Source: Roseicyclus sp. (lineage in GTDB: Bacteria > Pseudomonadota > Alphaproteobacteria > Rhodobacterales > Rhodobacteraceae). From it: DNA of 64,000 nt. The stretch is from the NCBI RefSeq assembly GCF_018402035.1, contig NZ_JAGYJN010000002.1, positions 186,001 through 250,000 on the forward strand, written 5' to 3'. Below are positions 36,145 through 46,322 of this stretch, piece after piece. Within the stretch, counting starts at the first letter, position 1, and each line of letters starts with the position of its first letter. The position numbers were made by a program, and so were the translations under genes. The notes under the pieces are model-generated. The model saw only the letters and a program-made list of their open reading frames with translations. It was not told the DNA's origin and ran no database searches.

Positions 36145-37440
36145 TTATTCCGCCGCGATCCCCGCGAGGCCGCCGCGTTTGACGCGGATACGATCCTCAA
36201 TCTCGTGGCGGAAATGGCGGATCAGCCCTTGGATCGGCCACGCCGCCGCATCGCCCAGCGCACAAATCGTGTGGCCTTCGACCTGCTTGGTGACATCGAG
36301 CAGCATGTCGATCTCGGCCACCTCGGCCTCGCCCTTCACCAAGCGCTCCATCACCCGCATCATCCAGCCGGTGCCTTCGCGGCAAGGCGTGCATTGGCCG
36401 CAGCTTTCATGCTTGTAGAATTTAGACAGCCGCCAGATCGCTTTGACCATATCGGTGGATTGATCCATCACGATCACCGCCGCCGTGCCAAGGCCCGAGC
36501 GCTGTTCGCGCAGCCAATCGAAATCCATGATCGCGCCCTCGCGCATCACATGGGCAGGCAACACCGGCACGGAGGAGCCGCCGGGGATCACCGCCTTGAG
36601 ATTATCCCAGCCGCCGCGAATGCCGCCGCAATGACGCTCGATCAACTCGTCAAAGGGGATGCTCATCTCTTCCTCGACGACGCAAGGTTTGTTCACATGG
36701 CCGGAAATGGCGAAAAGCTTGGTTCCCGCATTATTGGGCCTGCCAAAACCCGCGAACCATTCCGCGCCACGGCGCAAGATCGTGGGGGCCACGGCAATCG
36801 ATTCGACGTTGTTGACGGTGGTGGGGCAGCCATAAAGCCCCGCGCCCGCCGGAAAAGGCGGCTTCATCCGGGGCATGCCCTTGCGGCCCTCAAGGCTTTC
36901 CAAAAGCGCCGTTTCCTCGCCGCAGATATAGGCCCCCGCGCCGTGGTGCAGATAAAGATCGAAATCCCAGCCCGACTTGGCGGCGTTCTTGCCCAAAAGG
37001 CCCGCAGCGTAGCATTCGTCGATCGCCGCCTGCAGCGCCTCGCGTTCGCGGATGTATTCGCCACGGATGTAGATGTAGCAGGCATGCGCCTGCATCGCGA
37101 AAGACGCGATCAAGCACCCCTCGATCAGCGTATGGGGATCATTGCGCATGATCTCGCGGTCTTTGCAGGTGCCCGGCTCGCTCTCATCGGCATTCACGAC
37201 CAGATAGCTGGGCCGCCCATCCGATTCCTTGGGCATAAAGGACCATTTGAGGCCGGTGGGGAAACCCGCACCACCCCGTCCGCGCAGGCCCGATGCCTTC
37301 ATGATCTCGACGATCTTGTCACGGCCAAGGGCGATGATGTCCTTGGTCCCATCCCAATGCCCACGCGCCATCGCGCCCTTCAGGCTGCGATCATGCATGC
37401 CGTAGATATTGGTAAAGATCCGGTCCTTGTCCTGCAGCAT
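36145..37440 (-). CDS. nuoF: NADH-quinone oxidoreductase subunit F
   Basis: A 431-residue subunit with the NADH site, FMN and the [4Fe-4S] cluster N3. [17 protein letters not shown] is the FMN/NADH glycine-rich region, [17 protein letters not shown] follows, and [12 protein letters not shown] with a later TICALGD supplies the four cluster Cys residues. Length is standard. It starts 54 bases after a small membrane protein gene. Confidence 0.96.
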   Translation of the reverse strand: MLQDKDRIFTNIYGMHDRSLKGAMARGHWDGTKDIIALGRDKIVEIMKASGLRGRGGAGFPTGLKWSFMPKESDGRPSYLVVNADESEPGTCKDREIMRNDPHTLIEGCLIASFAMQAHACYIYIRGEYIREREALQAAIDECYAAGLLGKNAAKSGWDFDLYLHHGAGAYICGEETALLESLEGRKGMPRMKPPFPAGAGLYGCPTTVNNVESIAVAPTILRRGAEWFAGFGRPNNAGTKLFAISGHVNKPCVVEEEMSIPFDELIERHCGGIRGGWDNLKAVIPGGSSVPVLPAHVMREGAIMDFDWLREQRSGLGTAAVIVMDQSTDMVKAIWRLSKFYKHESCGQCTPCREGTGWMMRVMERLVKGEAEVAEIDMLLDVTKQVEGHTICALGDAAAWPIQGLIRHFRHEIEDRIRVKRGGLAGIAAE

Positions 37441-37494
37441 CTTGGCTCTCTCACGTGGTTGTCGGCCCGGATCTGGCGGGCCTGTCGTCTCGTG

Positions 37495-37740
37495 TCAGCG
37501 ATCCATGCGCTCGGCGCGGCGCGCTTTCCATACCCAATAAGTCACAATCAAGGCCCAGACCAGTGCGGCAATCGCCGCAAGGTCGAACAAAAAGGCCAAG
37601 CGGATGGGCAGGCCCAATTGACCGCCCAGAAAACTGGCCCCCATCCAAAGTATCATCGTCACCGCCATCACGATGGCCGCTGTGCGGATCTGGCGACGAT
37701 AGCGGCGCTCGATCTGGGTATCTTCGGGTGAACTGGGCAT
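37495..37740 (-). CDS. Small two-helix membrane protein in the nuo operon (DUF5337-like)
   Basis: An 81-residue protein with a charged N-terminus (EDTQIERRYRRQIRT), two hydrophobic helices (AAIVMAVTMILWMGASFLGG and IRLAFLFDLAAIAALVWALI) and a basic C-terminal end. Size, plan and location between nuoE and nuoF agree with DUF5337 proteins of Rhodobacteraceae, recalled from context. Function unknown. It sits 114 bases after the helix-hairpin-helix protein gene. Confidence 0.68.
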   Translation of the reverse strand: MPSSPEDTQIERRYRRQIRTAAIVMAVTMILWMGASFLGGQLGLPIRLAFLFDLAAIAALVWALIVTYWVWKARRAERMDR

Positions 37741-37854
37741 GGTTTCTCGGATATTTGCGCGGCGCAGATGTCATTGCAGCCTGCGACGCGGTCGCGCTGC
37801 GCGGCCGCGCCGCACAGCGACAGGGTTTCAAATGATTGCGTGCCGTGGCCCGCG

Positions 37855-38445
37855 TTAACCTTCGCTGGCGAGCTGTCTGGCTTGGGCAACCCATTCATCG
37901 CGCACGACACGGCCCTTGAAGCCTTCGAGGTTTTGATCAACCCACATGATCTCTTCCTCGGTCCAAACCGCGATTTGATCGAAATGGTAAAAGCCCAAGC
38001 TGTTGCAAAGCTTTTCAAGCTTGGGGCCGATCCCTTTGATCCGCTTCAGATCATCGGGGCGATTGTCGCGCGCAGCCGACAAGGCGGCGGGCCGCTTGCC
38101 GGGGCCCTGCGCGGGTGCGGGCGCTGCGGTTTCTTTCACGGCGACCGGTGCGGGCGTAGGCGTAGGCGCGGCTTTCGGTGCGGTTGCCGCGGGCGCGGGC
38201 GTCGCGCTTGCAGCCGCGGGCTTCTTACCCGCGCTGCCCGGCACCTGTGGGCCCGGCAGAGGGTTCAGAAACAAGACCGAGAGCACGATACCCATACCCA
38301 AGAAAACGACAGCCGCAGCAAAGAGCGCCTGCATCATGCTCCAGTCACCCACGAGCATCAAACCGGCCATCGCCACAAAGCCCGTCGCCGAGGCGATGCC
38401 CCACACGATCAGCAGATTAATCAATCCACCAGATGTCGAACTCAT
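37855..38445 (-). CDS. Membrane-anchored helix-hairpin-helix protein in the nuo operon
   Basis: A 196-residue protein in three parts: two N-terminal membrane helices (residues about 9-61), an Ala/Pro/Lys-rich linker (about 62-128), and a C-terminal domain (131-196) starting DDLKRIKGIGPKLEKL and continuing GFYHFDQIAVW. The IKGIGPKLE motif is a helix-hairpin-helix, a fold usually met in DNA-binding proteins but also found as an extension of NuoE and ribosomal protein L21 in alphaproteobacteria. About two thirds of the first 43 residues of this domain are identical to the end of the NuoE encoded 420 bases upstream. It may be a docking module for complex I at the membrane; this is inference. Confidence 0.8.
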   Translation of the reverse strand: MSSTSGGLINLLIVWGIASATGFVAMAGLMLVGDWSMMQALFAAAVVFLGMGIVLSVLFLNPLPGPQVPGSAGKKPAAASATPAPAATAPKAAPTPTPAPVAVKETAAPAPAQGPGKRPAALSAARDNRPDDLKRIKGIGPKLEKLCNSLGFYHFDQIAVWTEEEIMWVDQNLEGFKGRVVRDEWVAQARQLASEG

Positions 38446-38515
38446 ATCAAATCCCCCCGTTCATTTTTACGCGATTGCGTATTTCTAACGCGGGAAAATC
38501 GGTTTGTCTCGTATT

Positions 38516-38767
38516 TCAGGACACAGTGTCGCGGCCCTGTGCTTTGGCTGCACGCGCTGCGATGAGGGCGTCGAAATCGGTGGCAAAGGCGATCTGGCCA
38601 AGCCAGCCACTTACCGCAACGGTCCCAAGTCCGGCAAAGGCACCGACGGCGACCCAAAGGCCCAAGAAGCCCACAGCGAATAGCGCAACCGTGAGACCAA
38701 GGATTGCCGCAACGGTCCAAACCACCATGATGGCGACGATGCGGTGACCTGTTGTGTTCGTTGTCAT
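38516..38767 (-). CDS. Small membrane protein downstream of nuoE
   Basis: An 83-residue protein with two hydrophobic helices (IVAIMVVWTVAAILGLTVAL and the following Gly/Val-rich stretch) and a short polar C-terminus (FDALIAARAAKAQGRDT). No known domain is recognised. It lies 95 bases after nuoE and 70 before the helix-hairpin-helix gene, in operon orientation. Codon use looks like that of its neighbours, which supports a real gene. Confidence 0.62.
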   Translation of the reverse strand: MTTNTTGHRIVAIMVVWTVAAILGLTVALFAVGFLGLWVAVGAFAGLGTVAVSGWLGQIAFATDFDALIAARAAKAQGRDTVS

Positions 38768-38862
38768 TTTTCTGCGCCCCTTGCGTCATGAACTGCGCAA
38801 GCTAGGCAGCGCACGCGGCCCGACCAGTGGCCGGTGCCGCGACATATTGGCAAGCGGCGGGT

Positions 38863-39954
38863 TTAGCGCGCGCTGGCCAAGGCTGCGGCCTGTGCGATCC
38901 AATCGTCACGCTCGATCCGGCCTTTGAATTTCAGCCGCGCATCGACCCATGCGATCTCGGCCGCGCCCCAGGCTGCGATCTGGTCGAAATGCCAAAAGCC
39001 CATCTCGTTCAAGAGCGCTTCGAGCTTGGGGCCGACACCGGAGATCTTTTTCAAATCATCCCCAACCCCGCCACGCGGCGCGGCGAGCTGTTCGGGGGCT
39101 GCCTCCGCGACCGCGGCTGAGGCCGCGCTCTTGTCGGCTAGGGCTTTTTGGGCGGGGAGGGGCGCGGGCTTGCGCGCACGCGCGGGCACGGCCCGTGGCT
39201 TTTCCAGCGCGGGCGCAGGCGGGGCCAAGGCCACATCACCACCCGATTGGCGGCCCCAAGGGGCCAAAAGCGGCACTTCGCTGCCATCGATGCGTTTGAT
39301 CGTATCGCCAAGATCGACGGCACGCCGCGCCGAGGCATTGAGCGCATCGCGCCCTGCCACATGATCGGTCAAGCTGGTCGGGCCGCCCAGCGGTTCGGCG
39401 GCATAGCGGCCATTTTGCGGACCGGGGGTCGGCACACGGCCCGCGGCCATTTCGTCGATGATCTCGGCCAGCCGCGCGGCGGTCAGATCCTCGTAGTAAT
39501 CCTTGCCGATCTGGGCCATGGGCGCATTGGCGCAAGCGCCCAAGCATTCGACCTCTTCCCAGCTGAACTTGCCATCGGCCGAGATCTGATGGGCCTTTGG
39601 CGCGATCTTTTCGCGGCAGACGGCGATCAGATCCTCGGCACCGCAGATCATACACGAGAGCGTGCCGCAGATTTGCAGATGCGCCACGCTGCCCACCGGC
39701 TGCAATTGGAACATGAAGTAAAAGGTCGCCACCTCGAGCGCGCGGATATGCGCAAGGCCCAGCATGTCGGCCACGTATTCGATGGCAGGCCGGGTCAGCC
39801 ACCCCTCTTGCTCTTGCGCGCGCCACAAAAGCGGAATGATGGCGCTGGCCTGCCGCCCCTCGGGGTATTTGGTGATCTGCGCCTCGGCCCAAGCGAGGTT
39901 CGCGGGCGTGAAGGCAAAACTGGCGGGCTGTTCGGGGTGAAGGCGGCGGAGCAT
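38863..39954 (-). CDS. nuoE: NADH-quinone oxidoreductase subunit E with C-terminal HHH extension
   Basis: A 363-residue protein, about twice the length of a plain NuoE. Residues 1-170 are the thioredoxin-like [2Fe-2S] subunit, with ligands in CGTLSC and [10 protein letters not shown] Pro/Ala-rich linker follows, and residues 299-363 form a helix-hairpin-helix domain starting [16 protein letters not shown] and continuing [11 protein letters not shown], shared with the separate protein at 37855-38445. Such extensions are known in alphaproteobacterial NuoE, but the role is not known. The preceding spacer to nuoD holds a hairpin repeat. Confidence 0.93.
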   Translation of the reverse strand: MLRRLHPEQPASFAFTPANLAWAEAQITKYPEGRQASAIIPLLWRAQEQEGWLTRPAIEYVADMLGLAHIRALEVATFYFMFQLQPVGSVAHLQICGTLSCMICGAEDLIAVCREKIAPKAHQISADGKFSWEEVECLGACANAPMAQIGKDYYEDLTAARLAEIIDEMAAGRVPTPGPQNGRYAAEPLGGPTSLTDHVAGRDALNASARRAVDLGDTIKRIDGSEVPLLAPWGRQSGGDVALAPPAPALEKPRAVPARARKPAPLPAQKALADKSAASAAVAEAAPEQLAAPRGGVGDDLKKISGVGPKLEALLNEMGFWHFDQIAAWGAAEIAWVDARLKFKGRIERDDWIAQAAALASAR

Positions 39955-40000
39955 CTGGCGAGGTATCCTAACTGATCATCCGGTGCGGCGGTGGAAAGGG

Positions 40001-40038
40001 CGGGAGCCTCCGGCGGGGATATTTTTGAAACGAAGAAG
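40001..40038 (-). repeat. Hairpin repeat, short variant (copy 1)
   Basis: On the minus strand this spacer reads CTTCTTCGTTTC, then AAAAATATCCCC, then a GC-rich GCC-GGA-GGC mini-hairpin. The CTTCTTCGTTTC-A-AATATCCC start matches the repeats at 46226, 50593, 56853 and 63449. It lies between nuoD and nuoE within the operon. Confidence 0.65.
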
Positions 40039-40051
40039 CGACAGGCGGTGC

Positions 40052-41275
40052 CTAGCGGTCCACCTCTCCGAACACGATGTCGAGCGATCCCAGAATGGCC
40101 GAGACATCAGCCAGCTGGTGGCCACGGCACAGGTAATCCATCGCTTGCAGATGCGCAAAACCCGGTGCGCGCAGCTTGGCACGGTAGGGTTTGTTGGTGC
40201 CATCGGCCACGAGATAGACGCCGAATTCGCCCTTGGGTGCCTCGACCGCGGCGTAGATTTCGCCCTCGGGAACGTGGAAGCCCTCGGTGTAGAGTTTGAA
40301 GTGATGGATCAGCGCCTCCATCGAGGTTTTCATCTCGGCGCGTTTGGGCGGGCTGATCTTGCCGCGCGTCATCACCGGGCCTTGGTTTTCGGGCAGGCGC
40401 AGCTTGGCGCAGGCTTGCTTGATGATGGAGGTCGATTCGCGCATTTCGGCCATGCGGCACAGGTAGCGGTCATAACAATCGCCATTGGTGCCGACGGGGA
40501 TCTGGAAGTCGAACTCATCATAGCATTCATAGGGCTGGGCGCGGCGCAAATCCCAAGCAAGGCCCGTGCCGCGCGCCATCACACCGGAAAAGCCCCAATT
40601 TTGAATGTCATCCTCGGTCACGACGCCGATATCGACATTGCGCTGCTTGAAGATGCGGTTCTCGGTCAAAAGCGTGTCGATATCGGCCAGCGCCTTGGGG
40701 AATTCATCGGCCCATGTATCGATATCCTCGATCAGCGCAGGCGGCAGATCTTGATGCACGCCGCCGGGACGGAAATAGGCGGCATGGAGCCGCGCCCCGC
40801 AAGCGCGCTCGTAGAAGATCATCAGCTTTTCGCGTTCCTCGAACCCCCAAAGCGGCGGCGTCAGCGCGCCAACATCCAAGGCCTGCGTGGTCACGTTCAG
40901 CAGGTGGTTGAGGATGCGCCCGATCTCGCAATATAGCACCCGGATCAGTTGCGCGCGGCGCGGCACGGGCGTGTTGGTCAGCCGCTCGATCGCTAGAACC
41001 CAGGCGTGTTCCTGGTTCATCGTGCCCACGTAATCGAGCCGGTCGAAATAGGGCAGGTTTTGCAGATAGGTGCGGCTTTCCATCAGCTTTTCGGTGCCGC
41101 GATGCAGCAGGCCGATATGCGGGTCGCAGCGCTCGCAGATCTCGCCGTCAAGCTCGAGCACAAGGCGCAAGACGCCATGCGCCGCCGGGTGCTGTGGGCC
41201 AAAGTTGATGTTGAAATTGCGGATCTTCTGCTCACCCGTCTGGGCGTCTTGAAACCCCTTGGCGCCGTCCATCAT
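40052..41275 (-). CDS. nuoD: NADH-quinone oxidoreductase subunit D
   Basis: A 407-residue subunit of the complex I Q-module that, with NuoB, lines the quinone site. [17 protein letters not shown] at the N-terminus has the conserved His near the quinone head, [17 protein letters not shown] follows, and the C-terminal [14 protein letters not shown] is family-typical. It overlaps nuoC by four bases. Starting at the second Met would shorten it by one residue. Confidence 0.96.
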   Translation of the reverse strand: MMDGAKGFQDAQTGEQKIRNFNINFGPQHPAAHGVLRLVLELDGEICERCDPHIGLLHRGTEKLMESRTYLQNLPYFDRLDYVGTMNQEHAWVLAIERLTNTPVPRRAQLIRVLYCEIGRILNHLLNVTTQALDVGALTPPLWGFEEREKLMIFYERACGARLHAAYFRPGGVHQDLPPALIEDIDTWADEFPKALADIDTLLTENRIFKQRNVDIGVVTEDDIQNWGFSGVMARGTGLAWDLRRAQPYECYDEFDFQIPVGTNGDCYDRYLCRMAEMRESTSIIKQACAKLRLPENQGPVMTRGKISPPKRAEMKTSMEALIHHFKLYTEGFHVPEGEIYAAVEAPKGEFGVYLVADGTNKPYRAKLRAPGFAHLQAMDYLCRGHQLADVSAILGSLDIVFGEVDR

Positions 41276-41889
41276 TTCGCGGCCTCCTTGGCCTTTTCAT
41301 CGCCGGGCAAGATGTAATCGGCCCCTTCCCAAGGCGACATGAAATCGAACTGGCGGTATTCTTGGACCAGCTTGACAGGCTCATAGACCACGCGCTTGAC
41401 GACCTCGTCATAGCGCACTTCCGTGTATCCCGAGGTCGGGAAATCCTTGCGCAGCGGATGGCCGCGAAAGCCGTAATCGGTCAGGATGCGGCGCAAATCG
41501 GCATGGCCCGTGAACATGATGCCGAACATGTCGAACACCTCGCGCTCATACCAGCCAGCGCCGGCATGCACCCCGGTGATCGAGGGCAGCATCTCATCCT
41601 CGCGCAGCGCGCATTTCACGCGGATACGGTGGTTTTGATACATGCTCAGAAAATGCCAGACCACATCGAAGCGGCGATCGCGCGTGGGCCAGTCGACGGC
41701 GGTGATGTCGATCAGCGTCGAGAATTTGCAGCTTTGATCAGCTTTCAGCCATTCGATGAAATCCACCACAGCAGCGGCGGTGATCTCAACGGTCAATTCA
41801 CCATGATCGGACACATCGGTGCCGATAACAGCATCACGTTGCTTTTCCGCGATATGGGCGGCCAATTCGTTCAGAGCGTCGCGGCTCAT
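41272..41889 (-). CDS. nuoC: NADH-quinone oxidoreductase subunit C
   Basis: A 205-residue peripheral-arm subunit without cofactor. The signature [16 protein letters not shown] leads to [20 protein letters not shown], typical of the 30-kDa subunit. It is separate from NuoD, not fused as in E. coli. It lies 27 bases after nuoB and overlaps nuoD by four bases. Confidence 0.96.
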   Translation of the reverse strand: MSRDALNELAAHIAEKQRDAVIGTDVSDHGELTVEITAAAVVDFIEWLKADQSCKFSTLIDITAVDWPTRDRRFDVVWHFLSMYQNHRIRVKCALREDEMLPSITGVHAGAGWYEREVFDMFGIMFTGHADLRRILTDYGFRGHPLRKDFPTSGYTEVRYDEVVKRVVYEPVKLVQEYRQFDFMSPWEGADYILPGDEKAKEAAK

Positions 41890-41916
41890 CTGTCGTCTCC
41901 CTCGCGCAAAGGCGCG

Positions 41917-42806
<890 letters not shown>

Positions 42807-42883
42807 GGGTATCCCTTGGCTCGTCCCTGGGGTGATCTGTGGCGCGGGGCGCGACACCCCGCCGGTCCGGTCGCTTGTTGGTT

Positions 42884-42912
42884 GATTTACGCCGCAGGCC
42901 GCAAGGGGTCAA
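42884..42912 (-). promoter_or_regulatory. nuoA: Predicted sigma70-type promoter of the nuo operon
   Basis: On the minus strand a TTGACC box (42912-42907) is followed after exactly 17 bases by TAAATC (42889-42884), which predicts a start near 42877 and a leader of about 70 bases. The leader contains a GCGGGG/CCCCGC hairpin near 42842-42862. No other promoter-like pair this good is seen before nuoA. Confidence 0.55.
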
Positions 42913-43016
42913 CGGGGCGAAGTGCGGCAAATCGGGGGGGTGTGCGATCCATCATGGACGCGCGGCACCTTGATGACATAGGTGACACGGGTAATCATCC
43001 TGACCGAGGGCAACCT

Positions 43017-43613
43017 ATGCACATGACCCGCACAACCCGTCGCGCCGCATTTACCTTGCTCACCGCCGTGGGCGCTGTGGTGATTTGGGCTTGGCAAGAT
43101 GGGGCGCTGGCGCAGATGGCGGGCCATGGCCATGGGATGCATCAGCATGGCGCGGGTGGGATGATGGGCCATGACATGGCCAATATGCCCGGCCTGCGCG
43201 GCTTGGATGCAACGGATCAAGAAAGCGCCGAATTGGCGGTGATGTTTCAGAACTTCACCAAGATGAGCCGGACGGTTGAGAACCTTCCCAATGGCATTCG
43301 CACGGTGACAGGCGCAAGTGATCCAGAGGTTATGGATGCGCTGATGTCCCATGTCGCGGGTATGATCGCGCGCGTCGAACAAGGGCGCGACCCACAGATT
43401 TTCATTCAAAGCCCGACGCTCGACATCTTCTTTGCGCGTGGCGACAAACTCGACACCGTGATCGATTATACCGATGCAGGCGTTGTCGTGACCCAAACCA
43501 GCACCGACCCCGAACTGGTCGCGGCGCTCCATACCCATGCCGCCGAAGTCACCGCCATGGTCGATCGCGGCATGGCGGCGGTGCATGAGATGATGATGGG
43601 CGCACGCCCCTAG
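43017..43613 (+). CDS. His/Met-rich exported protein of unknown function
   Basis: A 198-residue protein with an N-terminal signal (TRRAAFTLLTAVGAVVIWAW, cleavage likely after GALA). It is followed by a 40-residue segment very rich in His, Met and Gly, with GHGHGMHQHG and MMGHDMANM, that looks like a copper- or other metal-binding region. The rest is helical with no recognised domain. The twin Arg precedes Ala-Ala-Phe, so a Tat signal is possible but not strong. A GAGGG site lies before ATG 43017. It is divergent from nuoA, and its stop overlaps that of the acyl-CoA ligase gene. Confidence 0.72.
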   Translation: MHMTRTTRRAAFTLLTAVGAVVIWAWQDGALAQMAGHGHGMHQHGAGGMMGHDMANMPGLRGLDATDQESAELAVMFQNFTKMSRTVENLPNGIRTVTGASDPEVMDALMSHVAGMIARVEQGRDPQIFIQSPTLDIFFARGDKLDTVIDYTDAGVVVTQTSTDPELVAALHTHAAEVTAMVDRGMAAVHEMMMGARP

Positions 43614-45157
43614 AGCCCCGCCCGCAATTCCCGGCGCAAGATCTTGCCCGAGGCGCTTTTCGGCACGCTCTCGACAAAGCGGTATTCGGCCGGATGCTTG
43701 TAGCTGGCCAGACATGCGGTGACATGGGCGCGCAAAATCTCGGCATCGCAAACCGCACCAGGGGCCACCACGATAAAGGCGATGGGTACCTCGCCTGCTT
43801 CTTCGTCGGCGCGGCCCACCACGGCGGCATCGGCCACGGCGGGATGGGCGCAAAGCGCCGCCTCCACCTCGGCGGGGGCCACTTGGAACCCCTTGACCTT
43901 GATCAGCTCTTTCAGCCGGTCACGGATGAACATGAACCCATCTTCGTCGATGATCGCCAGATCGCCTGTGCGCAACCAGCCATCTTGCGTCACCGTCTCG
44001 GCGGTGGCTTTTGGGTTGTTGAGATAGCCCTTCATCACCTGTGGGCCGCGGATCCACAACTCGCCCTCCGTGCCGGGGGGCAGATCGCGCAGATCGGCTG
44101 GATCAACGATCCGGCATTCGGTCAGCGGCACCGCCTGCCCGCTTGCACCGTGCCGGATATTGTCGGCCACGGTCATATGCGAGATCGGGCTAAGCTCGGT
44201 CATGCCATAACCTTGCACGGCACGCGCGCCGAAGCGTGCGGCGATGGCTTTCTCGATCTCGGCACCCAAGGGTGCGGCGCCTGAGAAAATCTCGACCACG
44301 CTCGAGATATCATGCTGATCGACCAGCGGATGCTTGGCGAGCGCCAGCGCCACGGGCGGCACGATATAAAGCCGCGTCGCGCGATGGGTTTCGATCAACC
44401 GCAAGAAAAGCGCCAGATCAAAGCGCGGCATCGTCACCAGCTGCGCGCCTTGCTGCAGAAACAGGTTCATCAAGACCGTCATCCCGTAGATATGGAAAAA
44501 CGGCAAAAAGGCGATGGCGACATCTTGCGGCGTCAGACCTGACACCGCGGCCGATTGCGTGACATTGGCCACAAGGTTGCGATGGGTCAGCATCACCCCC
44601 TTGGGCCGCCCCGTGGTGCCCGAGGAATAGGGCAACACCACGATATGCGTATCAGGGTCGATCGGGGCCTGCGCAAGCATGGGCTGGCCCATCAGATCCT
44701 CAAGGCTTAGCCCTGACTGCGCCCCGATGACCACGATATCGCGCACGCCCGTGCCCTCGGCGGCCTTGCGCGCGACCTCGGCAAAGGCGGGGACAGTCAC
44801 CAGCATCACCGCGCGCGCATCGTTGAGTTGATAGCTGATCTCAGGTGCCGTGTAGCTTGGGTTGATCGTGGTCACCGTGCCGCCGCCCCACGCCACACCG
44901 TGAAAGACCACCGGGTATTCGGGCATATTCGGCGCCAAGATCGCGACCGTGCCACCGGGCAGCACACCGCGCTCGGTCAGGCCGCCGGCCAAACGCTGGA
45001 TAAGGTCGATCATCTGCCCTGCGGTCATCACCTGCCCGCTCGGCCCATCGATGATGGCGGGCATGTCCCGCCGACCGACCAACCCCTCCATCAGCTTTTG
45101 GGTGATCGATACCGCGTCGATCGCCACCGCATCATGCCGATTAGGATAGAATGTCAT
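43610..45157 (-). CDS. AMP-dependent acyl-CoA synthetase (4-coumarate-CoA ligase-like)
   Basis: A 515-residue adenylate-forming enzyme that makes an acyl-CoA from a carboxylic acid, ATP and CoA. The ATP motif PYSSGTTGRPKGVMLTHRN, the YGMTELSPIS A5 motif, GELWIRGPQVMKGY, the hinge RDRLKELIKVKGFQVAP and the catalytic Lys in VPKSASGKILRREL are all present. The closest layout is 4CL/medium-chain ligase. Its position downstream of the leucine-degradation block suggests a branched or short-chain acid as substrate, such as isovalerate; that is inference. The start MTFYPNRHD follows a purine-rich site. Confidence 0.87.
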   Translation of the reverse strand: MTFYPNRHDAVAIDAVSITQKLMEGLVGRRDMPAIIDGPSGQVMTAGQMIDLIQRLAGGLTERGVLPGGTVAILAPNMPEYPVVFHGVAWGGGTVTTINPSYTAPEISYQLNDARAVMLVTVPAFAEVARKAAEGTGVRDIVVIGAQSGLSLEDLMGQPMLAQAPIDPDTHIVVLPYSSGTTGRPKGVMLTHRNLVANVTQSAAVSGLTPQDVAIAFLPFFHIYGMTVLMNLFLQQGAQLVTMPRFDLALFLRLIETHRATRLYIVPPVALALAKHPLVDQHDISSVVEIFSGAAPLGAEIEKAIAARFGARAVQGYGMTELSPISHMTVADNIRHGASGQAVPLTECRIVDPADLRDLPPGTEGELWIRGPQVMKGYLNNPKATAETVTQDGWLRTGDLAIIDEDGFMFIRDRLKELIKVKGFQVAPAEVEAALCAHPAVADAAVVGRADEEAGEVPIAFIVVAPGAVCDAEILRAHVTACLASYKHPAEYRFVESVPKSASGKILRRELRAGL

Positions 45158-45235
45158 CTTGTCCCTCCCCGTCGCGCTGCGGGGCATATGCTGCCCCGCG
45201 CGCCTCCCGGCGATCACGCTAACACGGGCGCGGGG

Positions 45236-46213
45236 TCAGATGTCCAGCACAACTGTCCCCAGCTTGTCGCCTGACGCGACCAGATCATGGGCGGCCGCGC
45301 AATCGGCCAAGCCGCCACCCGGCACAACCGCATGGCTGAGCACACCGGCCTCTAACCATTTGCTCAACTGCGCCTCACCCGCGCGACGCAGCGCACCGCC
45401 AAGCTGATAGACAATCAGCATATGCAGCCGCGTGTTACGGAACATGAAAGGATAGAAATCGAGCCGCGGCGCCATATCAGCCGCGCTGGCATAGGCGGCG
45501 ATGGTGCCACCGGGCTTGATCAGGGCCAGACTGGCGGCCTGATTGGCCCCGAAATCAACATCGACGATCCGGTCCACACCGGCACCATCGGTCATCTCTA
45601 ACACCGCCTCAGCCACATCCGTGTCGCGGTAATTCACCCATTCCTCTGCGGTGGCATGTGCGGCCTTGGCGGGGGATGAGACGGTCGCAATCACCCGCGC
45701 ACCACCCAGCCGCGCCATCTGCATGGCGTAGCGGCCGACCGTGCCCGCACCACCTGTCACAAGAATGGTCTGCCCCGCAACCGGCCCATCGCCCATCACC
45801 GCGTACCAAGCCGTCATCGCCGGGATCCCGAAACAGGCCCCTTCGGCAAAGGATGTCCCATCGGGAAGGCGCACCGCCTGTTCGGCGGGTAACACCACAT
45901 GGCTGGCCGCCGTGCCAAAGGCGCGCTGCCAGCCTGCGTTCCAGACCCAGACCCGCTCACCGATCCGGGCATGATCAACCCCTGCACCGACCGCCGCGAT
46001 GACACCTGCACCATCGGAATGGGGCACGACACGCGGATAGACCATCTTGGCCCCCACCCGCGCACCGGCGCGCAGCTTCACATCCGAGGGGTTCACACCC
46101 GATGCCTTCAGCGCGACCAAAACCTCGCCCGCGCCCGGATGCGGTGTTGCCATCTCACCCAGCACCAGCACATCGCGCGCCGCACCGAAACCTTCATACC
46201 AAACAGCCTGCAT
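45236..46213 (-). CDS. Zinc-free medium-chain dehydrogenase (NADPH:quinone oxidoreductase type)
   Basis: A 325-residue medium-chain dehydrogenase/reductase. The substrate-side start PGAGEVLVALKASGVNPSDVKLR lacks the Cys/His zinc ligands, and LVTGGAGTVGRYAMQMARLGG is the NADPH-binding Rossmann loop. Such proteins reduce quinones or enoyl compounds. It stands between the end of the liu block and the acyl-CoA ligase gene on the same strand; a hairpin repeat separates it from liuC, so it may form a separate transcript. Confidence 0.85.
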   Translation of the reverse strand: MQAVWYEGFGAARDVLVLGEMATPHPGAGEVLVALKASGVNPSDVKLRAGARVGAKMVYPRVVPHSDGAGVIAAVGAGVDHARIGERVWVWNAGWQRAFGTAASHVVLPAEQAVRLPDGTSFAEGACFGIPAMTAWYAVMGDGPVAGQTILVTGGAGTVGRYAMQMARLGGARVIATVSSPAKAAHATAEEWVNYRDTDVAEAVLEMTDGAGVDRIVDVDFGANQAASLALIKPGGTIAAYASAADMAPRLDFYPFMFRNTRLHMLIVYQLGGALRRAGEAQLSKWLEAGVLSHAVVPGGGLADCAAAHDLVASGDKLGTVVLDI

Positions 46214-46225
46214 CCCACCCTCCTG

Positions 46226-46283
46226 CCTTCTTCGTTTCATAAATATCCCGGGGGAGCCCGGAACGGGCGGGGGCAGCGCCCCC
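46226..46283 (+). repeat. Hairpin repeat (copy 2)
   Basis: Layout: CTTCTTCGTTTC, ATAAATATCCCGGGGGAG, a small stem CCCG-GAA-CGGG, then GGGGGC-AGC-GCCCCC. Copies with the same constant parts but a different, still base-paired small stem are at 50593 and 56853. It lies between liuC and the quinone oxidoreductase gene. Confidence 0.8.
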
Positions 46284-46305
46284 CGAATTTTCGTATGAAA
46301 ATTCG
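46284..46305. repeat. TTCGTACGAA-type palindrome, third version
   Basis: Perfect eight-base arms CGAATTTT/AAAATTCG surround CGTATG, directly abutting the hairpin repeat. It is the same palindrome family as the pair between nuoJ and nuoK (29627-29676). Confidence 0.65.
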
Positions 46306-46322
46306 CACCCTCCACCCTATGT

